Part shown: piece by piece, positions 34,081 to 42,244 of the stretch
Layout of the letters: every line of letters starts with the position of its first letter
Numbering within the stretch: position 1 is the first letter of the stretch
DNA from: an uncultured Bacteroidales bacterium
GTDB taxonomy: Bacteria > Bacteroidota > Bacteroidia > Bacteroidales > P3
Assembly: GCA_900316055.1 (NCBI GenBank)
Contig: ONBK01000014.1
Coordinates: 62,001-126,000 of the forward strand
Direction of reading: 5' to 3'
DNA length: 64,000 bases
Translations under genes and position numbers: made by a program
The notes under the pieces: generated by a model
What the model saw: only the letters and a program-made list of their open reading frames with translations
The model's database searches: none
Told to the model about the DNA's origin: nothing

Positions 34081-34118
34081 ATTATTTCACCATTTTTAGT
34101 GAGGGAATTTTGTAAATA

Positions 34119-35374
34119 TCAGAAAATCATTGATAGTAGCACGAAGAGCCAGTGGGCGGCGATGCCGGCGCAGAGGCCACCGATGGTGTGGGCGGTGATG
34201 GCTTTGCCGATGAGTTTGCGGTAGCCGAGGGAGTCGAGCATGGCGGTATGGGTGGAGAGGTATCCGCTCCAACACATGCCCATGGCGGTGAAGACGGCGA
34301 TGGCGTTGTTGTCGATGATGCCAGCAGCATCGAAAGTGGGCACGAGGCCGAGGGCGGCACCCACGGCACCGAGGGCGGTGATGGGGAAGCCCACCAATTC
34401 GCCGGTGGTGAAACCGAAGAGCCACTCGAAGACCACATTGACCTTGTCGGCCAGCCAGGTGATGACGGGTACACCCTCGTAGGCGGCGCCTGTGTAGATG
34501 CCGTTCTCGCCTGCGGGGCCGAAGGTGAGCATCATGACGATGGTGGAGATGCAGAGCACGCCGGGGATGATGGCTACGCCGATACCCACGCCGCTCTTGC
34601 CGCCGTCGAGCTGAGGAAGCGTTGGAAGACATTGCCCTCGCTCTTGAAGGAGATGTTCTGCTCGGTACCCTCCTCCTCGGTGACGGGGCTGTCCATCTCG
34701 GGGTAGGCTTTGAGGGTGAAGCGCTGCATGAGGCGTGTGGAGATGATGCTGCCAATGACGGCCCCCAGGAGTCCTACCAAGGCTCCGGAACCATAGCCTT
34801 TGCCAGTCATGAAGGCGATGACTACGAGGCCCATACCGAAGGCGGTACCGAAGTTGGTGAGGGAAACGAGCTGGTATTTCTTGAAATAGCGGGCGAAATT
34901 GTTGTCCTTGGCCAGTGAGATGATAGCGGGGTTGTCGGAGAGGAAGGTCATCACGGCACCTAGGGCTGCAACGCCGGGGAGGTTGTAGAGCGGCTTCATC
35001 AGCGGGCGCAGGATATTTTCCAACAGGCGTACCACGCCGAACTCGGTAAACATTTTGCTGATGGCACCCATGAGGACGCAGATGGCCATGATGTAGAACA
35101 CCGTCTCGAGCAGCAGGTGGTAGGCTGTCTGCATGAAGGTGTTGAGCATGTGGGGCAACGTCATCTTGTAGGCCAGGAAGCCGAAGAAGCCAAAGAAGCA
35201 GATGAGGAAGATGAGGGCTTCGACGCTGCGGCGCGTGGTGAACTTGGACTTGCGCTCCTTCTTGGGGGCTGCAGTCTCGTGGTGACGGAACACCTCGAAG
35301 GGGTTGAGCACCGAGATGAGCCCGTTCAGCAGATTACGGCTACCATTGTGGTTGTTGCTCTGTTTCTCTTCCAT
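34119..35374 (-). pseudogene. Gate-domain inner-membrane protein with a frameshift
   Basis: Two adjoining reading frames together match one nucleoside-recognition/Gate-domain membrane protein of about 420 residues. The first (35374 to about 34610) runs from MEEKQSNNHNGSRNLLN to FQRFLSS and then ends in an unrelated TAARAAWVSA tail. The continuation, GGKSGVGIGVAIIPGVL, is in the other frame and ends at 34119 with AAHWLFVLLSMIF. One missing base between the two (near 34605-34615) explains the break. No slippery heptamer is visible. It is either a recent inactivation or a sequence error. Members have many membrane helices and are suspected transporters. It follows the porin gene with a 3-bp gap. 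Confidence 0.75.
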
Positions 35375-35377
35375 GGC

Positions 35378-36439
35378 TTATTTTTTAAAGAGTTTGAAAT
35401 AATCCATTGTCCAGGTGGCGCCGATATTGAAGTTCCAGGAGGCGTCGGTGACATCCTGTCCGGCGTTGTCGGTGTAACTGTCGGTCATGCGGCAGCCGTA
35501 GATGTGGAGGCGGACGTTTTTCTGCTCCGTGGGGAACCACTCGAAGCCGAGTCCGTAGCGGGCGGTGGCGTGGCCGGAGGCAAGCTGGTGATCTATCGAG
35601 ACGGAGGAACCGAGGGTGACGTCAGACTTATTCTGTTCGTACATTCCTTTGACGAAGATATTGAACTGCGGGGTGAAGTAGTAGTTGGCGCAGGAGACGA
35701 ATCCGAAGTTCTTGCCCCAGTCGTCGATGGCCAGTGCGTGGTGCATGAAGTCGAAGTAGAGGTCCCACTTGTCGTAGATGAGTTTGGCACCCAGCATGGT
35801 CATGTTGAGGTAGCTGCTCCACTTATATTCCACCATGGAGGTGCTCCAAAGGGTGTGGAAGTGGCCCATGTTGCCTGCCCAGTAGAGGTTATAGGCCACG
35901 AGGCCGGCATCGAAGTTGAGGTTGTTGTAGTTGAGGTAAGGCGAATTAGAGACCTGTGCGATGAAGGTGTGGTTACCGTCGTCGGTGATGTAGGCCCCGC
36001 TGGCTGCAAGCTGGAAGCAGTAGATGTTACGCCAGATATTGGTGGGGAAGTAGACGTCGATGGGGGAGGCGTCGTATTCGAAACCACCGAGTGCCATAGC
36101 GTCCTTACCGAAGCGCAGGCGCCAGTTCTGATTGGGCATATAGTCGAGGTAGAGGAAGTCGGTGTTGTCGAAAAAGGTTACCGATCCGGGGTTGGCCACG
36201 ATGCGCTGTTTGAAATAGTAGGAGAATCCTCCTCCGAGGTCGCCGCCGAGCATGAAGTTGAAATACTTGCCATGGAAACCGAGGTTGGGGGTGGAGTCGG
36301 TAGTGGTGTACTCACCGTCGGCACGCACCTCGAGTTTGAACTTGTTGAAGACTTCGCCCCACTTCACCTGTGCTTGTACTTGGGAGGAAATCGATAGCAG
36401 CAGTACTGCTGCGGCAAGTGTTAGTATTCTTGTTTTCAA
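35378..36439 (-). CDS. Outer-membrane porin-like beta-barrel, TTG start
   Basis: 353 residues. I place the start at TTG 36439 (LKTRILTLAAAVLLLSISSQ read with initiator Met), because an in-frame ATG at 36499 lies upstream of the promoter -7 box and cannot be on the transcript. The signal peptide ends at VQAQ. Alternating aromatic and polar residues (FNFMLGGDLGGGFSYYF, WRLRFGKDAMALGGF, YGLGFEWFPTE) and a final aromatic strand (WTMDYFKLFKK) indicate a barrel of the phosphate-selective porin or OprP-like type. It probably takes up a small solute together with the membrane protein encoded 3 bp downstream. Confidence 0.78.
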   Translation of the reverse strand: MKTRILTLAAAVLLLSISSQVQAQVKWGEVFNKFKLEVRADGEYTTTDSTPNLGFHGKYFNFMLGGDLGGGFSYYFKQRIVANPGSVTFFDNTDFLYLDYMPNQNWRLRFGKDAMALGGFEYDASPIDVYFPTNIWRNIYCFQLAASGAYITDDGNHTFIAQVSNSPYLNYNNLNFDAGLVAYNLYWAGNMGHFHTLWSTSMVEYKWSSYLNMTMLGAKLIYDKWDLYFDFMHHALAIDDWGKNFGFVSCANYYFTPQFNIFVKGMYEQNKSDVTLGSSVSIDHQLASGHATARYGLGFEWFPTEQKNVRLHIYGCRMTDSYTDNAGQDVTDASWNFNIGATWTMDYFKLFKK

Positions 36440-36475
36440 TGTATTGTTGTTTTTGTTTTTTATTTTGTTAATGTG

Positions 36476-36483
36476 CAAATATA
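36476..36483 (-). promoter_or_regulatory. Promoter -7 element TATATTTG of the porin operon
   Basis: Exact TAnnTTTG on the minus strand, about 37 bp before the proposed TTG start of the porin gene. Confidence 0.75.
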
Positions 36484-36490
36484 CGAAATT

Positions 36491-36522
36491 TTTGTCCATA
36501 TGGTGGAAAAATAGTATTTTTG
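36491..36522 (+). promoter_or_regulatory. Promoter of the HsdR_N-like gene
   Basis: TTTG at 36491-36494, a 20-bp spacer and TATTTTTG at 36515-36522. The start codon is at 36532, only 9 bp after the -7 box, so the mRNA would have almost no leader. Confidence 0.8.
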
Positions 36523-36531
36523 CATTCGATT

Positions 36532-36969
36532 ATGGATATCGGGACAGAGATACAAGTGCGCGAAAGCGAAGGACGTCGCGAGGTCTTCGACCCTGTGAGG
36601 CGGCGGTGGGTGGCGCTTACCCCCGAGGAGTGGGTGCGTCAGAATATCCTCTTGCGGCTGCACTGCGAGGGTGGCTACCCGATGGAGGTGATGCAGGTGG
36701 AGGGTTCCATCACGGTGAATGGAATGACGCGCCGCTGCGATATCGTGGTATACGATGATGGACAACCTTGGATGATTGTGGAGTGTAAGAAAAGTGAAAT
36801 TCCAATCACGCAGAAGGTCTGTGACCAAGCCTGCCGATATAACACGGTACTGAGGGTTCCATATCTGATGTTAACTAATGGTAGACAGGAAGTTATTATT
36901 GCTGTTGACTTTGAGAGGGGGTGTCTGAGACAGTGTCTGGAGATACCCCGAATGAAAAAAAAATGTTAA
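36532..36969 (+). CDS. Stand-alone HsdR N-terminal-type nuclease domain protein
   Basis: 145 residues from ATG at 36532. RRREVFDP-like REVFDPVRRRWVALTPEEWVRQ is typical of the short Bacteroidota proteins with a type I restriction HsdR_N (PF13588) domain, and RRCDIVVYDDGQPWMIVECK has the D-x(n)-ExK core of PD-(D/E)XK nucleases. PYLMLTNGRQEVIIAVDF is the last strand. Despite the name there are no HsdM or HsdS genes here, so this is not a restriction system; these proteins are widespread and of unknown role. The sigma promoter overlaps its stop codon. Confidence 0.82.
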   Translation: MDIGTEIQVRESEGRREVFDPVRRRWVALTPEEWVRQNILLRLHCEGGYPMEVMQVEGSITVNGMTRRCDIVVYDDGQPWMIVECKKSEIPITQKVCDQACRYNTVLRVPYLMLTNGRQEVIIAVDFERGCLRQCLEIPRMKKKC

Positions 36970-37000
36970 AAGTGTGACCCAAAAACGGCACCTTGCCGTC
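36955..37000 (+). promoter_or_regulatory. ECF-type promoter in front of the sigma factor gene
   Basis: An A-rich upstream tract, GTGTGACCC at 36972-36980, a 16-bp spacer, and CGTCTTTATA starting at 36997. CGTC is a common -10 core for ECF sigma factors. A nearly identical block stands in front of the giant T9SS cargo gene at 56072-56118. This points to autoregulation of the sigma factor. Confidence 0.82.
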
Positions 37001-37008
37001 TTTATAGT

Positions 37009-37467
37009 ATGGGAAGATCTGACATACGACGACAATTGGAAGAACACTACCTGGATTTTTTCAGTGTTGCCATCGCTATGCTCAGAGATGAACAGGATGC
37101 CCGTGATGCCGTGCAGGAGTCGCTGACGAGGACCATGATGAAACTCAGAGTCAAGGACCCCTGTGCCTTTTGCATGAGAACGCTCAAGCACCAGTGCCTT
37201 GATATGCTGCATCACCGCAAACGGATGATAAGCATTGAGGAGGATATGCTGACGGTGGATCCCGAGCGCGAGGAGCTGATTCGCATGGTGAGAAGGGTGA
37301 AGGAGGAGCTGAGCGAGATGGCGAGGACGGTGCTCGAATTGCACGATGAAGACGGGTACACGATGAGTGAGGTGGCGGGTATGCTGCAGGTCAGCCCCTC
37401 CACCATCAAACGCATCCTATATGATGCACGTTATGAAATAAGAAAAAAATTGGAGAACGAGATATGA
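37009..37467 (+). CDS. ECF-family RNA polymerase sigma factor
   Basis: 152 residues. Region 2 spans about residues 12-75 (YLDFFSVAIAMLRDEQDARDAVQE) and region 4 about 95-150 (ARTVLELHDEDGYTMSEVAGMLQVSPSTIKRIL, the helix-turn-helix shown here as EVAGMLQVSPSTIKRIL). The predicted transcription start lies 1-3 bp before this ATG, so the message would be leaderless. It overlaps the next gene by ATGA. The shared promoter suggests that it controls itself and the giant surface protein at 51780-55976. In P. gingivalis the ECF factor SigP controls T9SS genes; whether this is its counterpart is open. Confidence 0.93.
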   Translation: MGRSDIRRQLEEHYLDFFSVAIAMLRDEQDARDAVQESLTRTMMKLRVKDPCAFCMRTLKHQCLDMLHHRKRMISIEEDMLTVDPEREELIRMVRRVKEELSEMARTVLELHDEDGYTMSEVAGMLQVSPSTIKRILYDARYEIRKKLENEI

Positions 37468-37961
37468 AACAGGACACATTGCAGAGTTTATTGGACAAGT
37501 TCCGTGAAGGTACGCTCACCGATGGTGAGCGTACTGAACTGGAACGTCTCAGCCATAAGGACGAGGTCTTCTCCGCCGCCCGCAGTCAGGCGGCAGGTAT
37601 CCTGCGCCGCAGGGTGGCGCTGACGGTGTCGGCCCTGATGATTTGCGGTGCCGGTATCTGGGCAGTGCTGCCGGGAGGCGGCAGTCAGATGTCGCAGGTG
37701 GCAGAGGTGGTGGCTCCCGTCCCCGAGGCTCCCCAAGAGGTGCGTGAGACGGTGGCTCCCGAGGTTCCTGCCGAGCCTGCCCCAATGGTGGCAGAGGTCC
37801 ATAAGACCAAACGCCCCGTTGCTGCGGCAATCAAGAAGGCACGTCCCGAAGAGGTGGCTCCCATTGAACAAGCCGCTGACGAGCCCGTGGTGGTCTGTAA
37901 CAGCCAGTGCGATGCCGACTCTGTTATCAGTGATATCAGGAAATTCTTGTGTGCGATATGA
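37464..37961 (+). CDS. Single-pass membrane protein, probable anti-sigma factor
   Basis: 165 residues. A short cytoplasmic N-terminus (KQDTLQSLLDKFREGTLTDG) precedes one membrane segment near residues 48-68 (VALTVSALMICGAGIWAVL). The periplasmic part is rich in Pro, Ala, Glu and Val (QVAEVVAPVPEAPQEVRE) and ends with two Cys residues. Location directly after an ECF sigma gene, with an ATGA overlap, and the membrane topology make an anti-sigma role likely; no zinc motif (HxxxCxxC) is present. It overlaps the following gene by 4 bp. Confidence 0.7.
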   Translation: MKQDTLQSLLDKFREGTLTDGERTELERLSHKDEVFSAARSQAAGILRRRVALTVSALMICGAGIWAVLPGGGSQMSQVAEVVAPVPEAPQEVRETVAPEVPAEPAPMVAEVHKTKRPVAAAIKKARPEEVAPIEQAADEPVVVCNSQCDADSVISDIRKFLCAI

Positions 37962-38422
37962 AAAGAGTCTTGACATTGGTTGTGCTGTTCGCTGCGCTCG
38001 CAGTACAGGCGCAGACGGAACTTTACAAGCGCTATTCCACCCAGCCGGGTGTCAAGGTGGCATCGGTGAATGGCTTCGCTATCGACAGTACCGCGCGTGT
38101 CGATGTCACCGTCCTCGAGGCCGAGGACGACGAAGGGTGGGAGTGGATGAAGAAAGAATTCTATATCGGAGAGCTCTCGCCCGAGCAGCAGTCGGGACTC
38201 AATGAAGGCTACGACGCTGTGCTCTTCGCCCGTCGCAGCCGTAGCAATCCTCGTGACAATGCGCCCGTGAAAGACGAGCAGATAGACATTGCAGGCAGTT
38301 GCTACCTCGGCATCTCCTACCTTAACCGTGCCGTCTATATCTTCTGCGCTGACAGCGAGGAACAGTATGATGCTGTGGTGTCATTGCTGGTGAAAAAAAT
38401 TATGCATGGAAGAAATAAATGA
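37958..38422 (+). CDS. Secreted protein of the sigma operon (DUF4252-like)
   Basis: 154 residues from ATG at 37958, which overlaps the anti-sigma stop as ATGA; a GTG three codons upstream is less likely. The signal peptide is MKRVLTLVVLFAALAVQA. The mature part (YKRYSTQPGVKVASVNGFAI, EDDEGWEWMKKEFYIGEL) resembles the DUF4252 proteins often encoded with ECF sigma/anti-sigma pairs in Bacteroidota; this family call is tentative. It may sense or report envelope state to the anti-sigma protein. Confidence 0.6.
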   Translation: MKRVLTLVVLFAALAVQAQTELYKRYSTQPGVKVASVNGFAIDSTARVDVTVLEAEDDEGWEWMKKEFYIGELSPEQQSGLNEGYDAVLFARRSRSNPRDNAPVKDEQIDIAGSCYLGISYLNRAVYIFCADSEEQYDAVVSLLVKKIMHGRNK

Positions 38423-38471
38423 TAATAGTTTATAAGAGATAAAAAGTTTTCGCCCATACATTGTTGTTCTT

Positions 38472-39938
38472 ATGCTGCTGTTCTCTGGTGCGGTGGCAGG
38501 ACAATCGTGTGAATATTATCTTCCGTACAACCAAAATTTCAACCAGGGGTTCGACCTCCAGGTGGGTTATTTCAATCCCGCCTACGACACCTCGCTGGTC
38601 TATAATGAAAACTGCTGGACGCAATGCCTTTATCGCTCCTCGGGTAGATGGTCTTTTGTGTCCCACCTGCCGAATAATAGTAGTGGTTATGCGCTGAGAC
38701 TCTATGCCAGCCATCCCTTTGATGGAGACGACCGCGTGGAGTACACCTATATGCTTTCGCCCGCTTTCCGTGATGATCCTACGACTATCATGTTCGACTA
38801 CTGCAACCAAATTCTCAGCACAGAAAAAGACGGTGAGGGCCAATGGATAGATATCACTCATGAACGGACGGGAATACTCCAGTTGGGCTATATCACCGAT
38901 ACGCTCCAACCGGAAAGCAGCTACCACGCCATCACGAACATCGTGATGGATCCGGCCGATGGCGCCACCGATGTCTTGCGTCATTTCCGTCTTGACCTTC
39001 GCTCCATGTATAACCCTGTGCCGCATATCAAGAAGTTCGCCTTTAAAATGCTTACCGACATGGTGGGGGTGAAGTACACCAACATCTATATCGATAATTT
39101 CCATGCCTCGCGCGAGATGGACACCATCGATTACCGCGACACCATCTGTCCCGGCGAATCCTATAGCGGCTATGACTTCACCGTCGACAGCAGCGAGACA
39201 GTCACTCCTGGGCTCCACACCTTCACCCGCGAAGTGATGGAAAGTTATGGCATGGTGTGTTACCGCCTGTTGCTATGGGTGGAGCAGCCGATGACTGTCC
39301 ATGTCGACGCCACGCTCGCCTATGGTGACACGTTGCAGTTCCTCGACAGTCTCATTGTCGAAGTAGGGGACTATACTTTCTTTCTGTCGTCAGTCCACGG
39401 CTGCGACTCCACGGTGGTGCTGTCTGTAACGGGCGAAGTGGTGAATCTTGTCTCGTCGTCGCAGAAGGTATGTTCTGGCGAGGAGGTCATCCTCACGGCC
39501 TCAGGCACAGCATTTTTCCGCTGGGCCTCCATCCCAGTTGATCCCGCTCTCGCGTCTCTCCAAGGGAGGAATCCAATTGCTGTCCATCCGCAGGTGAACA
39601 CTGTATATCAGTTGCTTGATACAGGAGGGGCGGTTCTTGCCTTCGTCGAGGTGGAATCCGAGCCCTGTGAAGGCCTTTGGTTCCCTGATGTGTTCACTCC
39701 TGACGCTGAAAGTAATAACCGTTTCTCAATCATAACCACCCTTCCGTTGGAGTCGTTCGAGATGACTATCTACACCCGCAACGGCCTGATGGTATGGCAC
39801 TGCGAAGATATCAATGAGCCGTGGGATGGCACCCGCAATGGCACTCCTATGCCCCAGGGCGCTTATGTCTACCACTGGCGTCTGAAGTCTAACAACCGAG
39901 TCCGTTCAGGCCTCGGAATAATCACTTTGTTGCGCTAA
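38472..39938 (+). CDS. Secreted protein with T9SS type B (gliding-type) C-terminal domain
   Basis: 488 residues from the first ATG at 38472. The final 90 residues (WFPDVFTPDAESNNRFSI, YTRNGLMVWHCEDINEPWDG, PQGAYVYHWRLK) are the type B sorting domain used by T9SS. Residues 15-220 may form a jelly-roll or MAM-like domain ending in YTNIYIDNFHASRE. The ATG start gives a very short signal (MLLFSGAVAGQ). The frame stays open upstream to a stop at about 38433 and would add KSFRPYIVVL, making a normal signal peptide if translation begins at an ATA or ATT codon. It lies 49 bp after the sigma operon and may belong to it. The stop overlaps convergent birA by 4 bp. Confidence 0.82.
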   Translation: MLLFSGAVAGQSCEYYLPYNQNFNQGFDLQVGYFNPAYDTSLVYNENCWTQCLYRSSGRWSFVSHLPNNSSGYALRLYASHPFDGDDRVEYTYMLSPAFRDDPTTIMFDYCNQILSTEKDGEGQWIDITHERTGILQLGYITDTLQPESSYHAITNIVMDPADGATDVLRHFRLDLRSMYNPVPHIKKFAFKMLTDMVGVKYTNIYIDNFHASREMDTIDYRDTICPGESYSGYDFTVDSSETVTPGLHTFTREVMESYGMVCYRLLLWVEQPMTVHVDATLAYGDTLQFLDSLIVEVGDYTFFLSSVHGCDSTVVLSVTGEVVNLVSSSQKVCSGEEVILTASGTAFFRWASIPVDPALASLQGRNPIAVHPQVNTVYQLLDTGGAVLAFVEVESEPCEGLWFPDVFTPDAESNNRFSIITTLPLESFEMTIYTRNGLMVWHCEDINEPWDGTRNGTPMPQGAYVYHWRLKSNNRVRSGLGIITLLR

Positions 39939-40666
39939 ATCAAGGAAATCTCTTTCATTCCGCAGCAGATGTTGCGGCCGTCGTCGACGGTGAGCAGCAG
40001 TCGGCCATAAGGGTCGACGCCAGTGATGGTGGCAACGATTTCTTCTTTATTATATATGTATCGCGCGCGAGTACCGAGGTTGAGCAGATGCGAGAGGTAT
40101 TCCGGCTCAGTGTCGTGGCCGGATTTCAATTCCTTGTATCGCTTCTCCATACAAGACAACAACTGACGCAAGAGGGGTTCAAGGTCATATCGCTTGCCTG
40201 TCAGCAAAGCAAGAGAGGTGGGGTTGGGGATCCAGTCGGGGAATTTTGACTGATTGATATTGAGGCCGATGCCACAGACAGCAGAAGTAATGAGTGATGA
40301 ATGGTGAGAGGTGAGACGAGTGGAGATGAGGGTGCCGCAAATCTTCTTTCCGTCTATGTAGATATCATTGGGCCACTTGATGAAAGGTGAAAGGTGAAAG
40401 GTGAAAGGTGAAAGGAAATCCACCAGGGCCAGTGAGAGGGCTTCCGTCAGTTTGAATTGGCGGTCGGCAGGGAGGAAGGAGGGTTGGAGGACGAGGCTGA
40501 ATGTGAGGTTCATGCCGGGTGCAGCTTCCCAGTGGTTGCCTCGCTGGCCGATGCCGGCCGTCTGCTCCAAGGCCCAATAGCAAGTGAAGTCCTCCACCTC
40601 AGCGAGGTCGAGGGCTTCACAATACTTGTTTGTCGACTCGAGGGAGTCAAATCTGACAATGTTCAT
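39935..40666 (-). CDS. birA: Biotin-[acetyl-CoA-carboxylase] ligase with two repeat-derived insertions
   Basis: 243 residues, catalytic domain only (no N-terminal DNA-binding domain). FDSLESTNKYC, GIGQRGNHWE (the biotinyl-AMP loop), KWPNDIYIDGKKICGTLI and CGIGLNINQS are the class signatures. It joins biotin to carboxylase carrier proteins. Two segments are encoded by tandem heptamers: LSPFTFHLSPF immediately before KWPND (40379-40413) and LTSHHSSLITS before CGIGLN (40288-40315). Both lie at strand ends close to the active site. The frame is intact and the motifs are conserved, so the enzyme is probably active. It lies downstream of pyrH and frr in the same direction. Confidence 0.9.
   Translation of the reverse strand: MNIVRFDSLESTNKYCEALDLAEVEDFTCYWALEQTAGIGQRGNHWEAAPGMNLTFSLVLQPSFLPADRQFKLTEALSLALVDFLSPFTFHLSPFIKWPNDIYIDGKKICGTLISTRLTSHHSSLITSAVCGIGLNINQSKFPDWIPNPTSLALLTGKRYDLEPLLRQLLSCMEKRYKELKSGHDTEPEYLSHLLNLGTRARYIYNKEEIVATITGVDPYGRLLLTVDDGRNICCGMKEISLI
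40288..40315. repeat. Degenerate heptamer array inside birA (first)
   Basis: Units TAATGAG, TGATGAA, TGGTGAG, AGGTGAG on the plus strand. They read in frame as LTSHHSSLI on the coding strand. Confidence 0.75.
40379..40413. repeat. Heptamer array GGTGAAA inside birA (second)
   Basis: Five 7-bp units (GATGAAA then GGTGAAA four times). The coding strand TTTCACC repeat has no stop codon in any frame and gives a 7-residue period (SPFTFHL). Confidence 0.92.
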
Positions 40667-40693
40667 TCTAGTCTACTAGTTTAACTAGTTCTA
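40667..40693. repeat. CTAG-rich repeat in the frr-birA spacer
   Basis: The 27-bp spacer consists of CTAGT/ACTAG units with an 8-bp spacing and partial inverted symmetry. It leaves no room for a clear ribosome-binding site for birA. Confidence 0.55.
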
Positions 40694-41257
40694 CTAGATG
40701 CTCATAATTTCTTTCTCCTTGTCGGCATAGATCTTGTCGCACTCGGCGATGTTCTTGTCGGTGATGTCCTGGAGCTCTTTCTCCACCTGCTTCACCTCGT
40801 CTTCGGGGACGGATTTGTCCTTGAGTTTTTTCACCTTGTCCATCACGTTACGGCGCACGTTGCGGATGTTGACTTTGGCGTTCTCGATCTCGGTCTTGGC
40901 GGATTTGCAGAGTTCTTTGCGGCGTTCCTCGGTCAGCGGAGGGACGATGATGCGGAGGATGTCGCCTTCGTGACGCGGGGTGAAGCCGAGGTTGGCATCG
41001 AGGATGGCCTTGTTGATGGCACCCACGAGGGTCTTCTCCCAGGGTTGGATGACGATGCTGCGGGCATCGGGAGTGTTGATGTTGGCTACCTGGCTGATAT
41101 CGGTCATTGTGCCGTAGTAGTCCACCTTTACACCGTCGAGCATGCCGGGATTAGCTTTGCCGGCGCGGATTTTGGTGAGTTCTTTCTCGAGGAAGTTGAT
41201 AGAACTCTTCATGCTGGTTTTCGCCTCTTCGAGGCAGGCTTTCGATAAATCGTTCAT
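40694..41257 (-). CDS. frr: Ribosome recycling factor
   Basis: 187 residues, normal length. KTSMKSSINFLEKELTKIRAGKANP, the conserved Arg-rich LTEERRKELCK and RNVRRNVMDKVKKL motifs define the family. It splits post-termination ribosomes with EF-G. It follows pyrH with a 16-bp gap, the usual bacterial pyrH-frr order. Confidence 0.97.
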   Translation of the reverse strand: MNDLSKACLEEAKTSMKSSINFLEKELTKIRAGKANPGMLDGVKVDYYGTMTDISQVANINTPDARSIVIQPWEKTLVGAINKAILDANLGFTPRHEGDILRIIVPPLTEERRKELCKSAKTEIENAKVNIRNVRRNVMDKVKKLKDKSVPEDEVKQVEKELQDITDKNIAECDKIYADKEKEIMSI

Positions 41258-41273
41258 GGTATATTATGTTTTA

Positions 41274-41981
41274 TTATTTACAAACCAAAGTTCCAATTTC
41301 GACACCTTCCACCACTTTCAGCAGGTTGCCGGGCTGGTTCATATCGAAGACGTAGATGGGTAGGTTGTTGTCCTCGGCGAGGGCGAAGGCGGTGAGATCC
41401 ATAATCTTGAGTTTCTTTTCCAATGCTTCGCTGTAGCTGAGGGTGTGGTATTTGGTGGCCGTGGGGTCTTTCTCGGGGTCGGCGGTATAGACACCGTCGA
41501 CGCGGGTACCTTTGAGGATGACATCGGCTTTGATTTCAATGGCACGGAGTGTGGAGGCGGTGTCGGTGGTGAAGTAGGGGTTGCCGGTGCCGCCACCGAT
41601 GATGACGACGCGACCTTGTTCCATAGCCTCGATGGCACGACGGCGGCTCATCTCCTTACAGATGGGCTCGATGGCAAGACCGCTCAAGAGCTCGGTCTTC
41701 ATTCCTTGACGCTCAAGCTCGGCCTGAAGGGCCATGCTGTTGATGAGTGTGGCCATCATACCCATGTAGTCGCCTTGGACGCGGTCCATGCCTTTGGCAG
41801 CACCGCTGAGACCGCGGAAGATGTTGCCACCACCGATGACGATGGCTACCTCGCAGCCTTTCTCCACGGCACCCTTGATGTCGAGGGCATATTGGGTAAG
41901 CATTTCAGGGCTGATGCCGTAGCTCTGGCTCCCCATTAACGATTCTCCGCTCAGTTTGAGCAATATTCTTTTGTATTTCAT
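41274..41981 (-). CDS. pyrH: UMP kinase
   Basis: 235 residues. [14 protein letters not shown] (phosphate loop), [48 protein letters not shown] and [16 protein letters not shown] are the hexameric UMP kinase signatures. It phosphorylates UMP to UDP. First gene of the pyrH-frr-birA transcription unit, with a good promoter at 42040-42070. Confidence 0.97.
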   Translation of the reverse strand: MKYKRILLKLSGESLMGSQSYGISPEMLTQYALDIKGAVEKGCEVAIVIGGGNIFRGLSGAAKGMDRVQGDYMGMMATLINSMALQAELERQGMKTELLSGLAIEPICKEMSRRRAIEAMEQGRVVIIGGGTGNPYFTTDTASTLRAIEIKADVILKGTRVDGVYTADPEKDPTATKYHTLSYSEALEKKLKIMDLTAFALAEDNNLPIYVFDMNQPGNLLKVVEGVEIGTLVCK

Positions 41982-42039
41982 ATTTCTAATATATTGCTTG
42001 TTAGTGCTTTGTCTGATTATCAGGCTAGATTTGAAACAA

Positions 42040-42071
42040 CAAAAGTAATGATTTTCGCTCTATTTTGCAAA
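42040..42071 (-). promoter_or_regulatory. Promoter of pyrH-frr
   Basis: TACTTTTG at 42040-42047 and TTTG 20 bp upstream on the minus strand. The leader is about 55 nt. Confidence 0.8.
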
Positions 42072-42118
42072 TAAAAAACAAATATTTTGTAAATATCATC
42101 CACCTCCTAAAAACGTAC

Positions 42119-42175
42119 CAACACCGTATCAACTCCTACTATGGTAGGGGATGGGTAGGAGTTGATACGGTGTTG
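42119..42175. repeat. 21-bp perfect inverted repeat with 15-bp loop
   Basis: Arms 42119-42139 and 42155-42175 are perfectly complementary (CAACACCGTATCAACTCCTA at the left end of the first arm). A partial direct copy of the right arm follows at about 42176-42210. It lies between comF and the pyrH promoter. On the minus strand a TTTTT run follows, so it could end the comF transcript, but the stem is unusually long and built from repeats. Confidence 0.85.
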
Positions 42176-42244
42176 GGTAGGAGTTGGTAGGGAGATGGTG
42201 TTGATTTGCAGTGGTTTATGGGCGAGGCTTTTGGCGGGTGTTTT

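Noticed and set aside
34590..34630. Programmed ribosomal frameshift in the Gate-domain gene
   Set aside because: No slippery heptamer and no clear downstream structure; a lost base is simpler.
36532..36969. Type I restriction system
   Set aside because: Only an HsdR N-terminal-type domain is present; no helicase, methylase or specificity gene is nearby.
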